DNA of 9,977 bases from Planctomycetota bacterium. GTDB lineage: Bacteria > Planctomycetota > Phycisphaerae > Sedimentisphaerales > Anaerobacaceae. A program made the translations under genes and the position numbers. The notes under the pieces were generated by a model. That model did no database searches and was not told the DNA's origin. It saw nothing but the letters and a program-made list of their open reading frames with translations. This document shows positions 1-5,681 of this stretch, piece by piece. The DNA is taken from NCBI GenBank assembly GCA_022567055.1, contig JADFHU010000141.1, positions 1 through 9,977 of the forward strand, in the 5' to 3' direction. Each line of letters begins with the position of its first letter. Positions within the stretch are counted from its first letter, which is position 1.

Positions 1-302
1 TCCTCGAATCCACCCGCACCGGAACCGAAGGCAATCATCTCGGAGTTGCTGAAGAGGGCCAAGAGACAGGAGCCGGTTCCTACGATCGCTCCGTAGCCGC
101 GACGTTCGCGCTGCACACTGTCGGTCCAGGCAGTCTTGCCCGTCTCCGCGTCGATACAAAACAGGTTGCCGCTGTTGGAGAGCCCAAAGAGCAGATTGTC
201 TTGGAGTACGGGTGTGTTGTACTGAGGGGCTATATCTGCATTGTGCCATTGCTCCGTGGGGACGAATCTGCCTCCCTGTCTCTCTATTTTTGTGGCCCGG
301 CT
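1..302 (-). pseudogene. PQQ-like beta-propeller repeat protein, 3' part with lost 5' end
   Basis: The minus-strand frame is open from an in-frame TAA at 303-305 to the left edge, about 100 codons, but holds no plausible start codon. It reads NTPVLQDNLLFGLSNSGNLF followed by CIDAETGKTAW, the typical blade signature of PQQ-like (BamB-like) propeller proteins, in which the dipeptide GK and the final Trp close each repeat. Such proteins are usually exported and either bind quinone cofactors or act as scaffolds; here only the repeat type can be named. Upstream of the T run at 287-291, a second minus frame gives a blade-like strand (PIIVACIMKCKAGPQK) that would join the open frame after a one-base shift. 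This suggests a frameshift followed by further stops, so the gene is probably dead or 5'-truncated. The 3' end lies outside the window. Confidence 0.7.
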
Positions 303-435
303 TTACATTTCATGATGCACGCAACGATTATGGGACTAAGGTTACAGTACATTCACCCGAGGAGCAACAACAGAGTAGACATCCGTCGTACAGGGTCTCT
401 TCTGGGCGACAGAGGCAAAAGCACTGGGCTGGGTT

Positions 436-662
436 CCAGGGCGATCGCATGTAGATTCCAAATCGATATGAAATGCAGCAGAGATGCCAATTGGCCAGGA
501 TTCCTACCGTGCAAGTAATCAGTAAACAGTAATCAGTGATCGGTATGGGCTAAAACTGTTTACTCCGTCACTGAATTACTGATTCTACCCCCGTGAGGAC
601 CCGGCGAGGCGCAAAAAAAAAGAGCATTAACGTCTGCCTAAGTCTAAATGCGATTGCCCTGG
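436..662. repeat. 20-nt inverted repeat pair (436-455 / 643-662)
   Basis: CCAGGGCGATCGCATGTAGA at 436-455 matches the reverse complement of TCTAAATGCGATTGCCCTGG at 643-662 at 18 of 20 bases. The 13-mer CTGGGCTGGGTTC also occurs in direct orientation at 424-436 and 659-671, next to both copies. The pair encloses about 190 bases without a convincing gene. It could be two copies of a dispersed genomic repeat or the ends of a decayed small element. Confidence 0.5.
517..584. repeat. Compound palindrome built from AATCAGTAA/AGTAAACAGT words
   Basis: AATCAGTAA (517-525) pairs with TTACTGATT (576-584), AGTAAACAGT (521-530) with ACTGTTTACT (555-564), and TCAGTGA (533-539) with TCACTGA (568-574). The words overlap, so several alternative foldings exist. 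There is no T tract after it, so it is unlikely to be a terminator. It resembles the short AT-rich intergenic repeats that are scattered in many large bacterial genomes. The rest of 303-679 shows only short open frames without ribosome binding sites or recognisable protein character. Confidence 0.45.
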
Positions 663-679
663 GCTGGGTTCTTTCTTTC

Positions 680-708
680 TTGAAACTGGCAACAGGGAGA
701 AGTAGAAT
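680..708 (+). promoter_or_regulatory. sigma70-type promoter of the doxX-Gfo-apbE operon
   Basis: A -35 box TTGAAA (680-685), a 17-base spacer and a -10 box TAGAAT (703-708) match the consensus well. Transcription would start near 715 and give a leader of about 40 bases with a GAGG ribosome binding site at 746-749 before the ATG at 756. A second TATAAA at 720-725 has no good -35 partner. Confidence 0.5.
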
Positions 709-755
709 GCCGCAGTCAGTATAAACCCTTATCCCGTTCTTGTACGAGGCTCCAT

Positions 756-1220
756 ATGAAAAAGAGTTCGTCCGCCACCCCACAATCCAATGATGCGTGT
801 TCCTGGGAATCGACCGCCGGTTTTCTGGTTCTCCGTGTCTTCCTGGCCCTCATCGCCCTACTGAACGGGATCAGCAAGTTTGAGGGAAAGGGAGGGGCTT
901 TCTCTTTCGAGGCCTACTCGACCAACGCCAAAAACCTGGCTAAGGCCATTACCGATGACTCCTTCATCCCCCTCGGGATGTCCGAGGTGTTTGCCATGCC
1001 TCTGGGCATCATCCTCGTGCTACTGGGGCTCGCTATCCTCGCGGGTTTCTTCATGCGTGTGGCGCTAACCGCCTCCGGATTGGTCTATTCGGCCTTGGCC
1101 TTTGGCTTGCTGGCCTCCAAGAACAGTCCGGGCGTGGCCTGGTTGGGCATCTATGTCGGCTTGACGGTTATGGCGCTGTTCATGGCCCGGCATAATCGTT
1201 TCCAAATCAATCGCTGGTGA
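756..1220 (+). CDS. DoxX-like integral membrane protein
   Basis: This 154-residue protein has four hydrophobic segments at about residues 21-39, 77-99, 101-121 and 127-144, with a polar loop at 41-75 after the first. The LRVFLALIALLNGISKFEG stretch, with a helix leading into a GxxKF-like turn, is typical of the DoxX/DoxD-like (TQO small subunit-like) family. Members sit in the cytoplasmic membrane and are often linked to quinone or redox partners, but few have a known reaction. The ATG at 756 follows GAGG (746-749) by six bases and fits the predicted promoter. It is the first gene of an operon: the next gene starts 26 bases downstream. A DoxX-like fold is likely. The role is inferred only from the neighbours, a Tat-exported oxidoreductase and a flavin transferase. 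Confidence 0.75.
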   Translation: MKKSSSATPQSNDACSWESTAGFLVLRVFLALIALLNGISKFEGKGGAFSFEAYSTNAKNLAKAITDDSFIPLGMSEVFAMPLGIILVLLGLAILAGFFMRVALTASGLVYSALAFGLLASKNSPGVAWLGIYVGLTVMALFMARHNRFQINRW

Positions 1221-1246
1221 GATTACACTGCTGAAAGGCGCGTCCC

Positions 1247-2665
1247 ATGAACATCGAGAAAGTCACGAACGATAGCGGCGAAGAACCCGATGCCCCATCG
1301 AGTGTCTCGCGGCGGACCTTTGTCAAGTCGTCCCTGGCGGCAGGCGCCGGTATGATGCTCTCCTCTGCGTCAAAAGGCCAGGGCCAAAACACGGGTGCTG
1401 CGCCCAAGGTCGATGACCTGAACGTCGCCATCATTGGGGTCGGCACCCAGGGATCTACACTCATCGCGTCATGCATGAACATCGAAGGCCTGCGCTTCAA
1501 GGCGGTCTGTGACATCTGGGACTTTAACCGAAATACTGCTCAACGCCGACTCAAGGTCTACAAGCATGACTGTAAGGCCTACGATGATTTTAAGGAGATG
1601 CTGGCCGCGGAGAAGGATCTCGATGCCGTGATCGTTGCCACCCCCGATTTTTGGCACGCCCCCCACGCGATCGCCTGCATGAAGGCAGGCCTGCATGTCT
1701 ACTGCGAAAAGATGATGTCGAATACGCATGAAGGCGCCGAGGCCATGGTCAAGGCCCAGCACGAAACCGGTCAGATCCTGCAGATCGGACACCAGCGACG
1801 CAGCAATCCCCGCTACCTCCAAGCCAAGGAGGAGCTCATCGACAAGGCCAAGTTGCTGGGACGCATCACCACCATCAATGGCCAGTGGAATCGCAGCGTC
1901 TCCGACGACCTGGGTTGGGCTCCGAAGCACGAAATCATCGAGTCGCGTCTGAACGAATTCGGCTTTGCCAACATGAAGGAGTTTCGCAACTGGCGCTGGT
2001 ACAAGAAGTATGGCGGCGGTCCCATCTCCGATCTCGGCGCCCACCAGATCGACATCTACAACTGGTTCCTGGGCACGCCCCCCAGAGCGGTGATGGCCAA
2101 CGGCGGCATCGACTTCTACACCGACAAGGAGTGGTGGGACACGGTCATGGCCATCTATGACTATGAGACGCCTAACGGCATGGTCCGAGCGTTCTACCAA
2201 GTCCTCACGACCACGCGGGCCGGCGTCGGCTACTTCGAATACTTCATGGGCACGCAAGGCAGCCTGAGAATGTCGGAGAACCCCGGCATCACACGTGTCT
2301 TTCGCGAGGCCACCGCGCCCAGTTGGCAGGAGTGGGAGCGGGCGGGCCTGATGACCGAGGCCCTCAAGGCGAAAAAAGGGCCTTCTCTGAGTGAGTTGGC
2401 CTGGTGGGATCGCATGCGGGGACAGTCTGTGGTCGACGCCCGCGCCACCGCGGAACTGGATGCCTTCGTCCTCAGCGCGGATCTGGGGGACAAGAAGATC
2501 CACCAACCCCACCTGGAGAATTTCTTCGCCGCGATTCGTGACGGGGTGCCTCTCAACTGCCCGGTGGAGATCGGTTACGAGACGGACATGACCGTCATGA
2601 AGGTCAACGACGCGATCGAACAGGAGAAAAAGCTCTACTTCGAGCCCGGCGAGTTCACCGCCTAG
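1247..2665 (+). CDS. Tat-exported Gfo/Idh/MocA family oxidoreductase
   Basis: A 472-residue NAD(P)-dependent oxidoreductase. The N-terminus carries a twin-arginine signal, SRRTFVK (21-27), followed by a hydrophobic Ala/Gly stretch and a likely cleavage area near residues 40-50, so it should be exported folded with its nucleotide bound. The Rossmann domain begins at about 58, with GVGTQG at 64-69. The motif usually written EKP appears here as EKM (154-156), keeping the presumed catalytic Lys155. The C-terminal domain shows SDLGAHQID (261-269), with Asp262, His266 and Asp269 matching the family's catalytic/substrate motif. Family members oxidise or reduce sugars, inositols and related polyols; the substrate here cannot be read from sequence. 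The start follows GAAAGG by a normal distance. It lies between the DoxX-like gene and an apbE-like gene, with 26- and 19-base gaps, so the three are almost certainly cotranscribed. Confidence 0.9.
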   Translation: MNIEKVTNDSGEEPDAPSSVSRRTFVKSSLAAGAGMMLSSASKGQGQNTGAAPKVDDLNVAIIGVGTQGSTLIASCMNIEGLRFKAVCDIWDFNRNTAQRRLKVYKHDCKAYDDFKEMLAAEKDLDAVIVATPDFWHAPHAIACMKAGLHVYCEKMMSNTHEGAEAMVKAQHETGQILQIGHQRRSNPRYLQAKEELIDKAKLLGRITTINGQWNRSVSDDLGWAPKHEIIESRLNEFGFANMKEFRNWRWYKKYGGGPISDLGAHQIDIYNWFLGTPPRAVMANGGIDFYTDKEWWDTVMAIYDYETPNGMVRAFYQVLTTTRAGVGYFEYFMGTQGSLRMSENPGITRVFREATAPSWQEWERAGLMTEALKAKKGPSLSELAWWDRMRGQSVVDARATAELDAFVLSADLGDKKIHQPHLENFFAAIRDGVPLNCPVEIGYETDMTVMKVNDAIEQEKKLYFEPGEFTA

Positions 2666-2684
2666 CGCCGTTAGGGGCGAGACG

Positions 2685-3569
2685 ATGCCACGTGACGCGG
2701 CCATTCCCCCCCACCATCGTTTCGCCCACTTCGCCATGGCCACGGAGTTTGAACTCTTCGTCGCCGATGCGCCGGCCAAGGACGCTTCCGGCTTGGCCGT
2801 TGAAGTCTTTAGGGAGATTGACCGCTTGGAGAGGGAGCTGAGTCGCTTCCTGGAGGGAAGTGACATCTTTCGTATCAACCGGACGAAGCCGGGGAACAGA
2901 GTGCGCGTGGGTCCGGAGGCATTCATATGCCTGAAGCAGGCCTTACAGGTCACCGAACTCACCCACGGCGCCTTCGACGTCACCTTTGGATCCGACCCAC
3001 AGAACGATTCTCCTCAGACGCATCGAGATCTGCTGTCACTGGACGAGACGGACTTCTCGGTCGAGGTCCGCGCACCCGGCGTGCGTGTCGATCTGGGTGG
3101 CATCGGCAAGGGTTTCGCCCTGGACTGGGTCGGTGACATCCTCGAAGACTGGGAAATGACCCATTGCCTCGTGCAATCGGGAGGCAGTTCGATCCTTGCC
3201 CTGGATCCTCCGGAAGGCCATGCAGGCTGGCCGGTCGGGGTGGGCGAGGGGCCCACACGGAGAGTCCATCTCTTGCGGCGGCAGGCCCTCTGCGCCTCCG
3301 GTACGGAGGTCAAGGGGGAGCACATCGTCGATGCACGACAGAGCGGACAGGGCAGGCAGTGCCTCAAGACGTGGGTCCTCGCGGAACGGGCAGGCTGGGC
3401 CGACGCCCTCTCGACCGCCTTCATGCTCATGCGACCGGAGGAGATCAAGACGCTGTGCGCTTGCAGTGACGGAGTCGCGGCAGCACTTAGCTTGGCTGCG
3501 CCCGACCCCGAACATTCGGAGGGACTGCTCACTTACGGTGATTGGCCACCAACAGTGACAGATGGTTGA
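2685..3569 (+). CDS. ApbE-like FAD:protein FMN transferase, compact form
   Basis: A 294-residue member of the ApbE family, which moves FMN from FAD onto a Thr or Ser of a target protein using Mg2+. Family landmarks in order are RLERELSRF (48-55 region), GAFDVTFG (95-102), the nucleotide-binding VDLGGIGKGFALD (135-147), LVQSGGSS (162-169), CASGTEVKGEHIVDAR (203-218) and WADALSTAF (238-246), whose Asp240 is the usual metal ligand. The spacing between FDVT and DLGGIGKG is about 36 residues, clearly shorter than in typical ApbE, and the protein is about 40 residues shorter overall. No signal peptide or lipobox is visible, so it should act in the cytoplasm. The ATG follows GGGGCGAG. Neither partner in the operon has an evident flavinylation site of the D-G-x-S/T-G-A-T type, so its target is unknown. 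A thiamine-era function (ApbE/ThiI link) is not supported by context. Confidence 0.82.
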   Translation: MPRDAAIPPHHRFAHFAMATEFELFVADAPAKDASGLAVEVFREIDRLERELSRFLEGSDIFRINRTKPGNRVRVGPEAFICLKQALQVTELTHGAFDVTFGSDPQNDSPQTHRDLLSLDETDFSVEVRAPGVRVDLGGIGKGFALDWVGDILEDWEMTHCLVQSGGSSILALDPPEGHAGWPVGVGEGPTRRVHLLRRQALCASGTEVKGEHIVDARQSGQGRQCLKTWVLAERAGWADALSTAFMLMRPEEIKTLCACSDGVAAALSLAAPDPEHSEGLLTYGDWPPTVTDG

Positions 3570-3624
3570 CCCATGCAGAGAGTTCACGGAGTAAGGGATT
3601 GACAGGTGGTGGCAAGGGTGTTTT

Positions 3625-3863
3625 GAACCGCAGAATATCGAACAGCAGAACACTGAAGGATAGTGAGTTTGATCGTATGGAACGGCTCAACGACTCGCCA
3701 TCGAAAGTCGACCCTCTGAATCAAAAGAACGACGAATTGATATCAATCTTAGTGGACAGCATTGTGACGGCAAAAAAGAGTAGGAGGCAAGATTCTGATG
3801 AGATTGCTTATGAGGCGCAGTAACTTCACCATTGGTCATTCCTTGTTCGATATTCTGCGGTTC
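3625..3863. repeat. Perfect 20-nt inverted repeat enclosing a gene remnant
   Basis: GAACCGCAGAATATCGAACA at 3625-3644 is the exact reverse complement of 3844-3863. Beyond the 20 bases the arms show only weak similarity. The 199 bases between them hold the small reading frame at 3678-3823. An exact 20-nt match at this distance is not expected by chance, and the arrangement looks like the two ends of a cassette or two dispersed repeat copies. No transposase is present. Confidence 0.7.
3678..3823 (+). pseudogene. Possible C-terminal remnant of a four-helix-bundle (S23-like) protein
   Basis: The frame from ATG 3678 gives 48 residues. It can be extended upstream to a TTG at 3542 (93 residues), but that part overlaps the end of apbE and runs through the repeat arm, so it is unlikely to be real. 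The segment KVDPLNQKNDELISILVDSI followed by a basic tail resembles the last helix of the small four-helix-bundle proteins related to 23S rRNA intervening-sequence proteins (about 120 residues in full). The first three helices are missing. No Shine-Dalgarno sequence precedes ATG 3678. The call rests on memory of the family and is tentative; a chance ORF cannot be excluded. Confidence 0.35.
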
Positions 3864-3897
3864 GTTTCTCATCGAAATGATCGGTCAACGGTTGCAC

Positions 3898-3943
3898 AAA
3901 AAAATACCTCCCCAGGAATCAATTTTGATTCCTGGGGAGGTAT
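3898..3943 (-). terminator. Strong intrinsic terminator of the small minus-strand ORF
   Basis: ATACCTCCCCAGGAATCAA (3904-3922) and its exact complement at 3925-3943 form a 19-bp stem with a tiny central loop. Read on the minus strand the stem is followed at once by seven T (complement of A7 at 3898-3904). On the plus strand there is no T tract, so termination should act on minus-strand transcripts. It lies 26 bases after the TAA of the 54-codon ORF. Confidence 0.85.
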
Positions 3944-3969
3944 GTCGTCACAGCATTGATCTTGGATGT

Positions 3970-4134
3970 TTATGCAAGGACATCCAAGAGATGTTCCGCA
4001 CTTGCCGTGGCGGGACCAGCCTCTGGCTCGGCCGTGGCTTGTGCGCTGTCACCATCGCTCGATTTTGCACCCTGTGCCGCTACGGGCATGGGCGCCGATC
4101 CGTGCATGGGTCCGTGTCCTACTCCATCAATCAT
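3970..4134 (-). CDS. Small 54-residue protein, unknown function
   Basis: An ORF of 54 codons plus TAA, too short for usual cut-offs. The support is contextual. AAGGGGG (complement of 4142-4148) sits eight bases before the ATG, a very strong ribosome binding site, and a perfect terminator follows the stop by 26 bases. The peptide starts MIDGVGHGPMHGSAPMPVAA, rich in Gly, Met and His, which might bind metal. It continues as an Ala/Glu/Pro-rich disordered stretch and ends in a short amphipathic segment, AEHLLDVLA. It has no signal peptide or membrane segment. I do not recognise a family. It could be the last cistron after ndk, but the 290-base gap with GC hairpins suggests its own promoter. The longer plus-strand frames over the same bases lack ribosome sites and look like shadows. 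Confidence 0.6.
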   Translation of the reverse strand: MIDGVGHGPMHGSAPMPVAAQGAKSSDGDSAQATAEPEAGPATASAEHLLDVLA

Positions 4135-4178
4135 GGTACTACCCCCTTATTTCTCTTTCTTCTATGGTTTCATGTTCC

Positions 4179-4203
4179 GTCGTACGACAACTGTGATCAT
4201 GAT
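4179..4203. promoter_or_regulatory. Possible operator: GTCGTACGAC palindrome and ATCATGAT
   Basis: A perfect 10-base palindrome GTCGTACGAC lies at 4179-4188, followed by the palindrome ATCATGAT at 4196-4203, both 45-70 bases upstream of the small ORF start. They could be regulator sites for its promoter. An AT-rich block at 4232-4250 may be part of that promoter, but no clear -35/-10 pair could be fixed. Short palindromes also arise by chance. Confidence 0.25.
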
Positions 4204-4302
4204 ATCGGGTAGGGTCCCAATTAACTTGATGTCCATATAAAATAAAAAGATTCGCAGGAATTAGGGAACCCCGGGGGGTCCGGAAATAAAGGACAGCCAA
4301 AA

Positions 4303-4326
4303 GCGCAAAGGCCCCGAAATGGGGCT
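4303..4326 (-). terminator. Possible terminator downstream of ndk
   Basis: GCCCC (4311-4315) pairs with GGGGC (4321-4325) around a five-base loop, and on the minus strand the stem is followed by CTTTGCGCTTTT, a weak T-rich tail. It lies about 100 bases beyond the ndk stop. Two further GC hairpins flank it: GGGGG/CCCCC at 4330-4345 and the self-complementary ACCCC/GGGGT area at 4268-4279. The cluster could end the sdhCAB-ndk transcript or be a structured leader for the small ORF. The remaining bases of 4135-4424 show no other gene. Confidence 0.35.
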
Positions 4327-4424
4327 AACGGGGGACAAGACCCCCCACCCTGGATTAAGAGGAAAATTGTCTTTTCTTCATAGGCGGGAAGGGCGATGGA
4401 GATTTCCGAATGACAGCAGGCTCT

Positions 4425-4892
4425 CTACCCCCCTAGCTCGTCACCCGAATAGAGAACGGCCGTCATAAAGAGGTCATAGGCGTGGAGTTCGTCCGGTTGA
4501 AAGAAGCGGGCGATCTCTTCTTTGGCCGCCTGCGGCCCATCGGAGGCGTGGATCAAGTTTTTCTGAACGCTCACGCCGAAGTCCCCGCGAATTGTGCCCG
4601 TCTCCGCCTGTCGGGCGTTGGTGATGCCTGCGATTCTTCGCACCATTTCGATGCAGTCGAGTCCCTCCCACACCGAGGCGATCAGCGGCGCGGACGTCAT
4701 GAAGGCCTTAATGAAGGGGAAAAAGGGTTTGTCCACCAGATGAGCGTAGTGCTTATTGATTAATGCATCATCCAATTTCATAAACTTCAGGGCGATCAGC
4801 TTCAGGCCTTTGCGTTCGAAGCGGCTCATGATCGTTCCGATCAAACCGCGTTGTATGGCATCGGGTTTTACTAGGACTAGGGTTCTTTCCAT
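4425..4892 (-). CDS. ndk: Nucleoside diphosphate kinase
   Basis: A 155-residue Ndk, which transfers the gamma phosphate from ATP to other nucleoside diphosphates through a phosphohistidine. Seen in the sequence are LVLVKPDAIQRG (5-16) with Lys9, VWEGLDCIE (74-82), ETGTIRGDFG (97-106), and KNLIHASDG (111-119) with the active-site His115. Length and motif order are normal, with a C-terminal extension of about 15 residues beyond the shortest bacterial forms. The start is preceded by GAAGGT, and the gene begins 18 bases after the sdhB stop with no terminator between, so it is the last clear member of the sdhCAB-ndk operon. In many bacteria Ndk cooperates with succinyl-CoA synthetase. Placing it with succinate dehydrogenase fits a TCA-linked nucleotide balance, which is inference. 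Confidence 0.96.
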   Translation of the reverse strand: MERTLVLVKPDAIQRGLIGTIMSRFERKGLKLIALKFMKLDDALINKHYAHLVDKPFFPFIKAFMTSAPLIASVWEGLDCIEMVRRIAGITNARQAETGTIRGDFGVSVQKNLIHASDGPQAAKEEIARFFQPDELHAYDLFMTAVLYSGDELGG

Positions 4893-4910
4893 TGTGGTAC
4901 CTTCACTGGA

Positions 4911-5672
4911 CTACAGGGCGCCGGCAAACTTCGCCCGGCGATACGCACGATTCATCCGCGCGATATGGGAGACCGAGATCTCCTTGGGGCAGGCCGCTTC
5001 GCACTCATACTCGTTGGAACAGTTGCCGAAGCCCGCACGGTCCATCTGCTCGACCATACTCATGACACGTCGGGGCCCCTCCGCTTTGCCCTGGGGCAGC
5101 AAATCCAGATGACTCACCTTGGCCGCGGTGAATAGCATGGCGGAGGCGTTGGGACAGGCGGCTACGCAGGCGCCACAGCCGATACAGGCGGCCGCGTCCA
5201 TGGCCAAATCCGCGTTGGCCTTGGGCACCGGTATGGTGTGGGCGTCCGGCGCCGAGCCCGTCTTGACGGTAATGTATCCACCGGCCTGGATGATGCCATC
5301 GAAGGCCGTTCGGTCGACGACCAGATCCTTGATGATGGGAAAGGCGGCCGCACGCCAGGGCTCGATCACAATCGTCTGTCCGTCCTCGAACTGCCGCATG
5401 TGGAGCTGACAAAGCGTCGTGCCCTGCTGGGGGCCATGCGTTTGGCCGTTGATGACCGCACCGCAGGCGCCACAGATCCCCTCGCGGCAATCATGATCGA
5501 AGGCGATGGGGTCCTTGCCCATCCTTTCGAGAGTCGTGTTCACCACGTCCAGCATCTCCAGAAAGGACATGGCCGTGTCGATGCCCGGGGCCGGGTAGGT
5601 GGCGAATCGCCCTTCCGATCTCGAATGTGCTTGTCGCCAGACCTTGAGCGTTAGATCGATCGTCTTAGACAT
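4911..5672 (-). CDS. sdhB: Succinate dehydrogenase/fumarate reductase iron-sulfur subunit
   Basis: A 253-residue electron-transfer subunit of complex II, on the cytoplasmic face of the membrane. The 2Fe-2S centre is DCREGICGACG with Cys62, Cys67 and Cys70 and a fourth Cys88 in TTLCQLHM. The spacing before Cys88 is longer than in E. coli SdhB and matches the type B (menaquinone) enzymes of Bacteroidetes and relatives. The 4Fe-4S/3Fe-4S ligands are in CIGCGACVAACPNAS and, later, NCSNEYECEAACPKE. All cluster ligands appear intact. The SD-like AGAGGAG overlaps the end of sdhA and is rather far (19 bases) from the ATG, which suggests translational coupling. The gene is nine bases downstream of sdhA and 18 bases upstream of ndk. 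Confidence 0.96.
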   Translation of the reverse strand: MSKTIDLTLKVWRQAHSRSEGRFATYPAPGIDTAMSFLEMLDVVNTTLERMGKDPIAFDHDCREGICGACGAVINGQTHGPQQGTTLCQLHMRQFEDGQTIVIEPWRAAAFPIIKDLVVDRTAFDGIIQAGGYITVKTGSAPDAHTIPVPKANADLAMDAAACIGCGACVAACPNASAMLFTAAKVSHLDLLPQGKAEGPRRVMSMVEQMDRAGFGNCSNEYECEAACPKEISVSHIARMNRAYRRAKFAGAL

Positions 5673-5681
5673 TTTAATAGA

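Noticed and set aside
201..518. A 105-codon plus-strand frame
   Set aside because: It begins antisense to the propeller fragment and runs on through degenerate repeat DNA. There is no Shine-Dalgarno sequence and no recognisable domain.
1469..2983. A 504-codon minus-strand open frame opposite the Gfo/Idh/MocA gene
   Set aside because: It is a shadow of the GC-rich third-position bias of the real gene. It shows no family motifs, is rich in Leu/Val/Arg/Asp as antisense frames are, and spans two genes and their gap.
3832..4240. Overlapping plus-strand frames of up to 126 codons
   Set aside because: They start at or before the terminator stem, have no ribosome binding site, and lie opposite the better supported 54-codon minus-strand gene.
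4356..4382. An eight-codon minus-strand ORF (MKKRQFSS) as a leader peptide
   Set aside because: It has no ribosome site and no run of regulatory codons, and it sits between ndk and the GC hairpins without a clear attenuator design.
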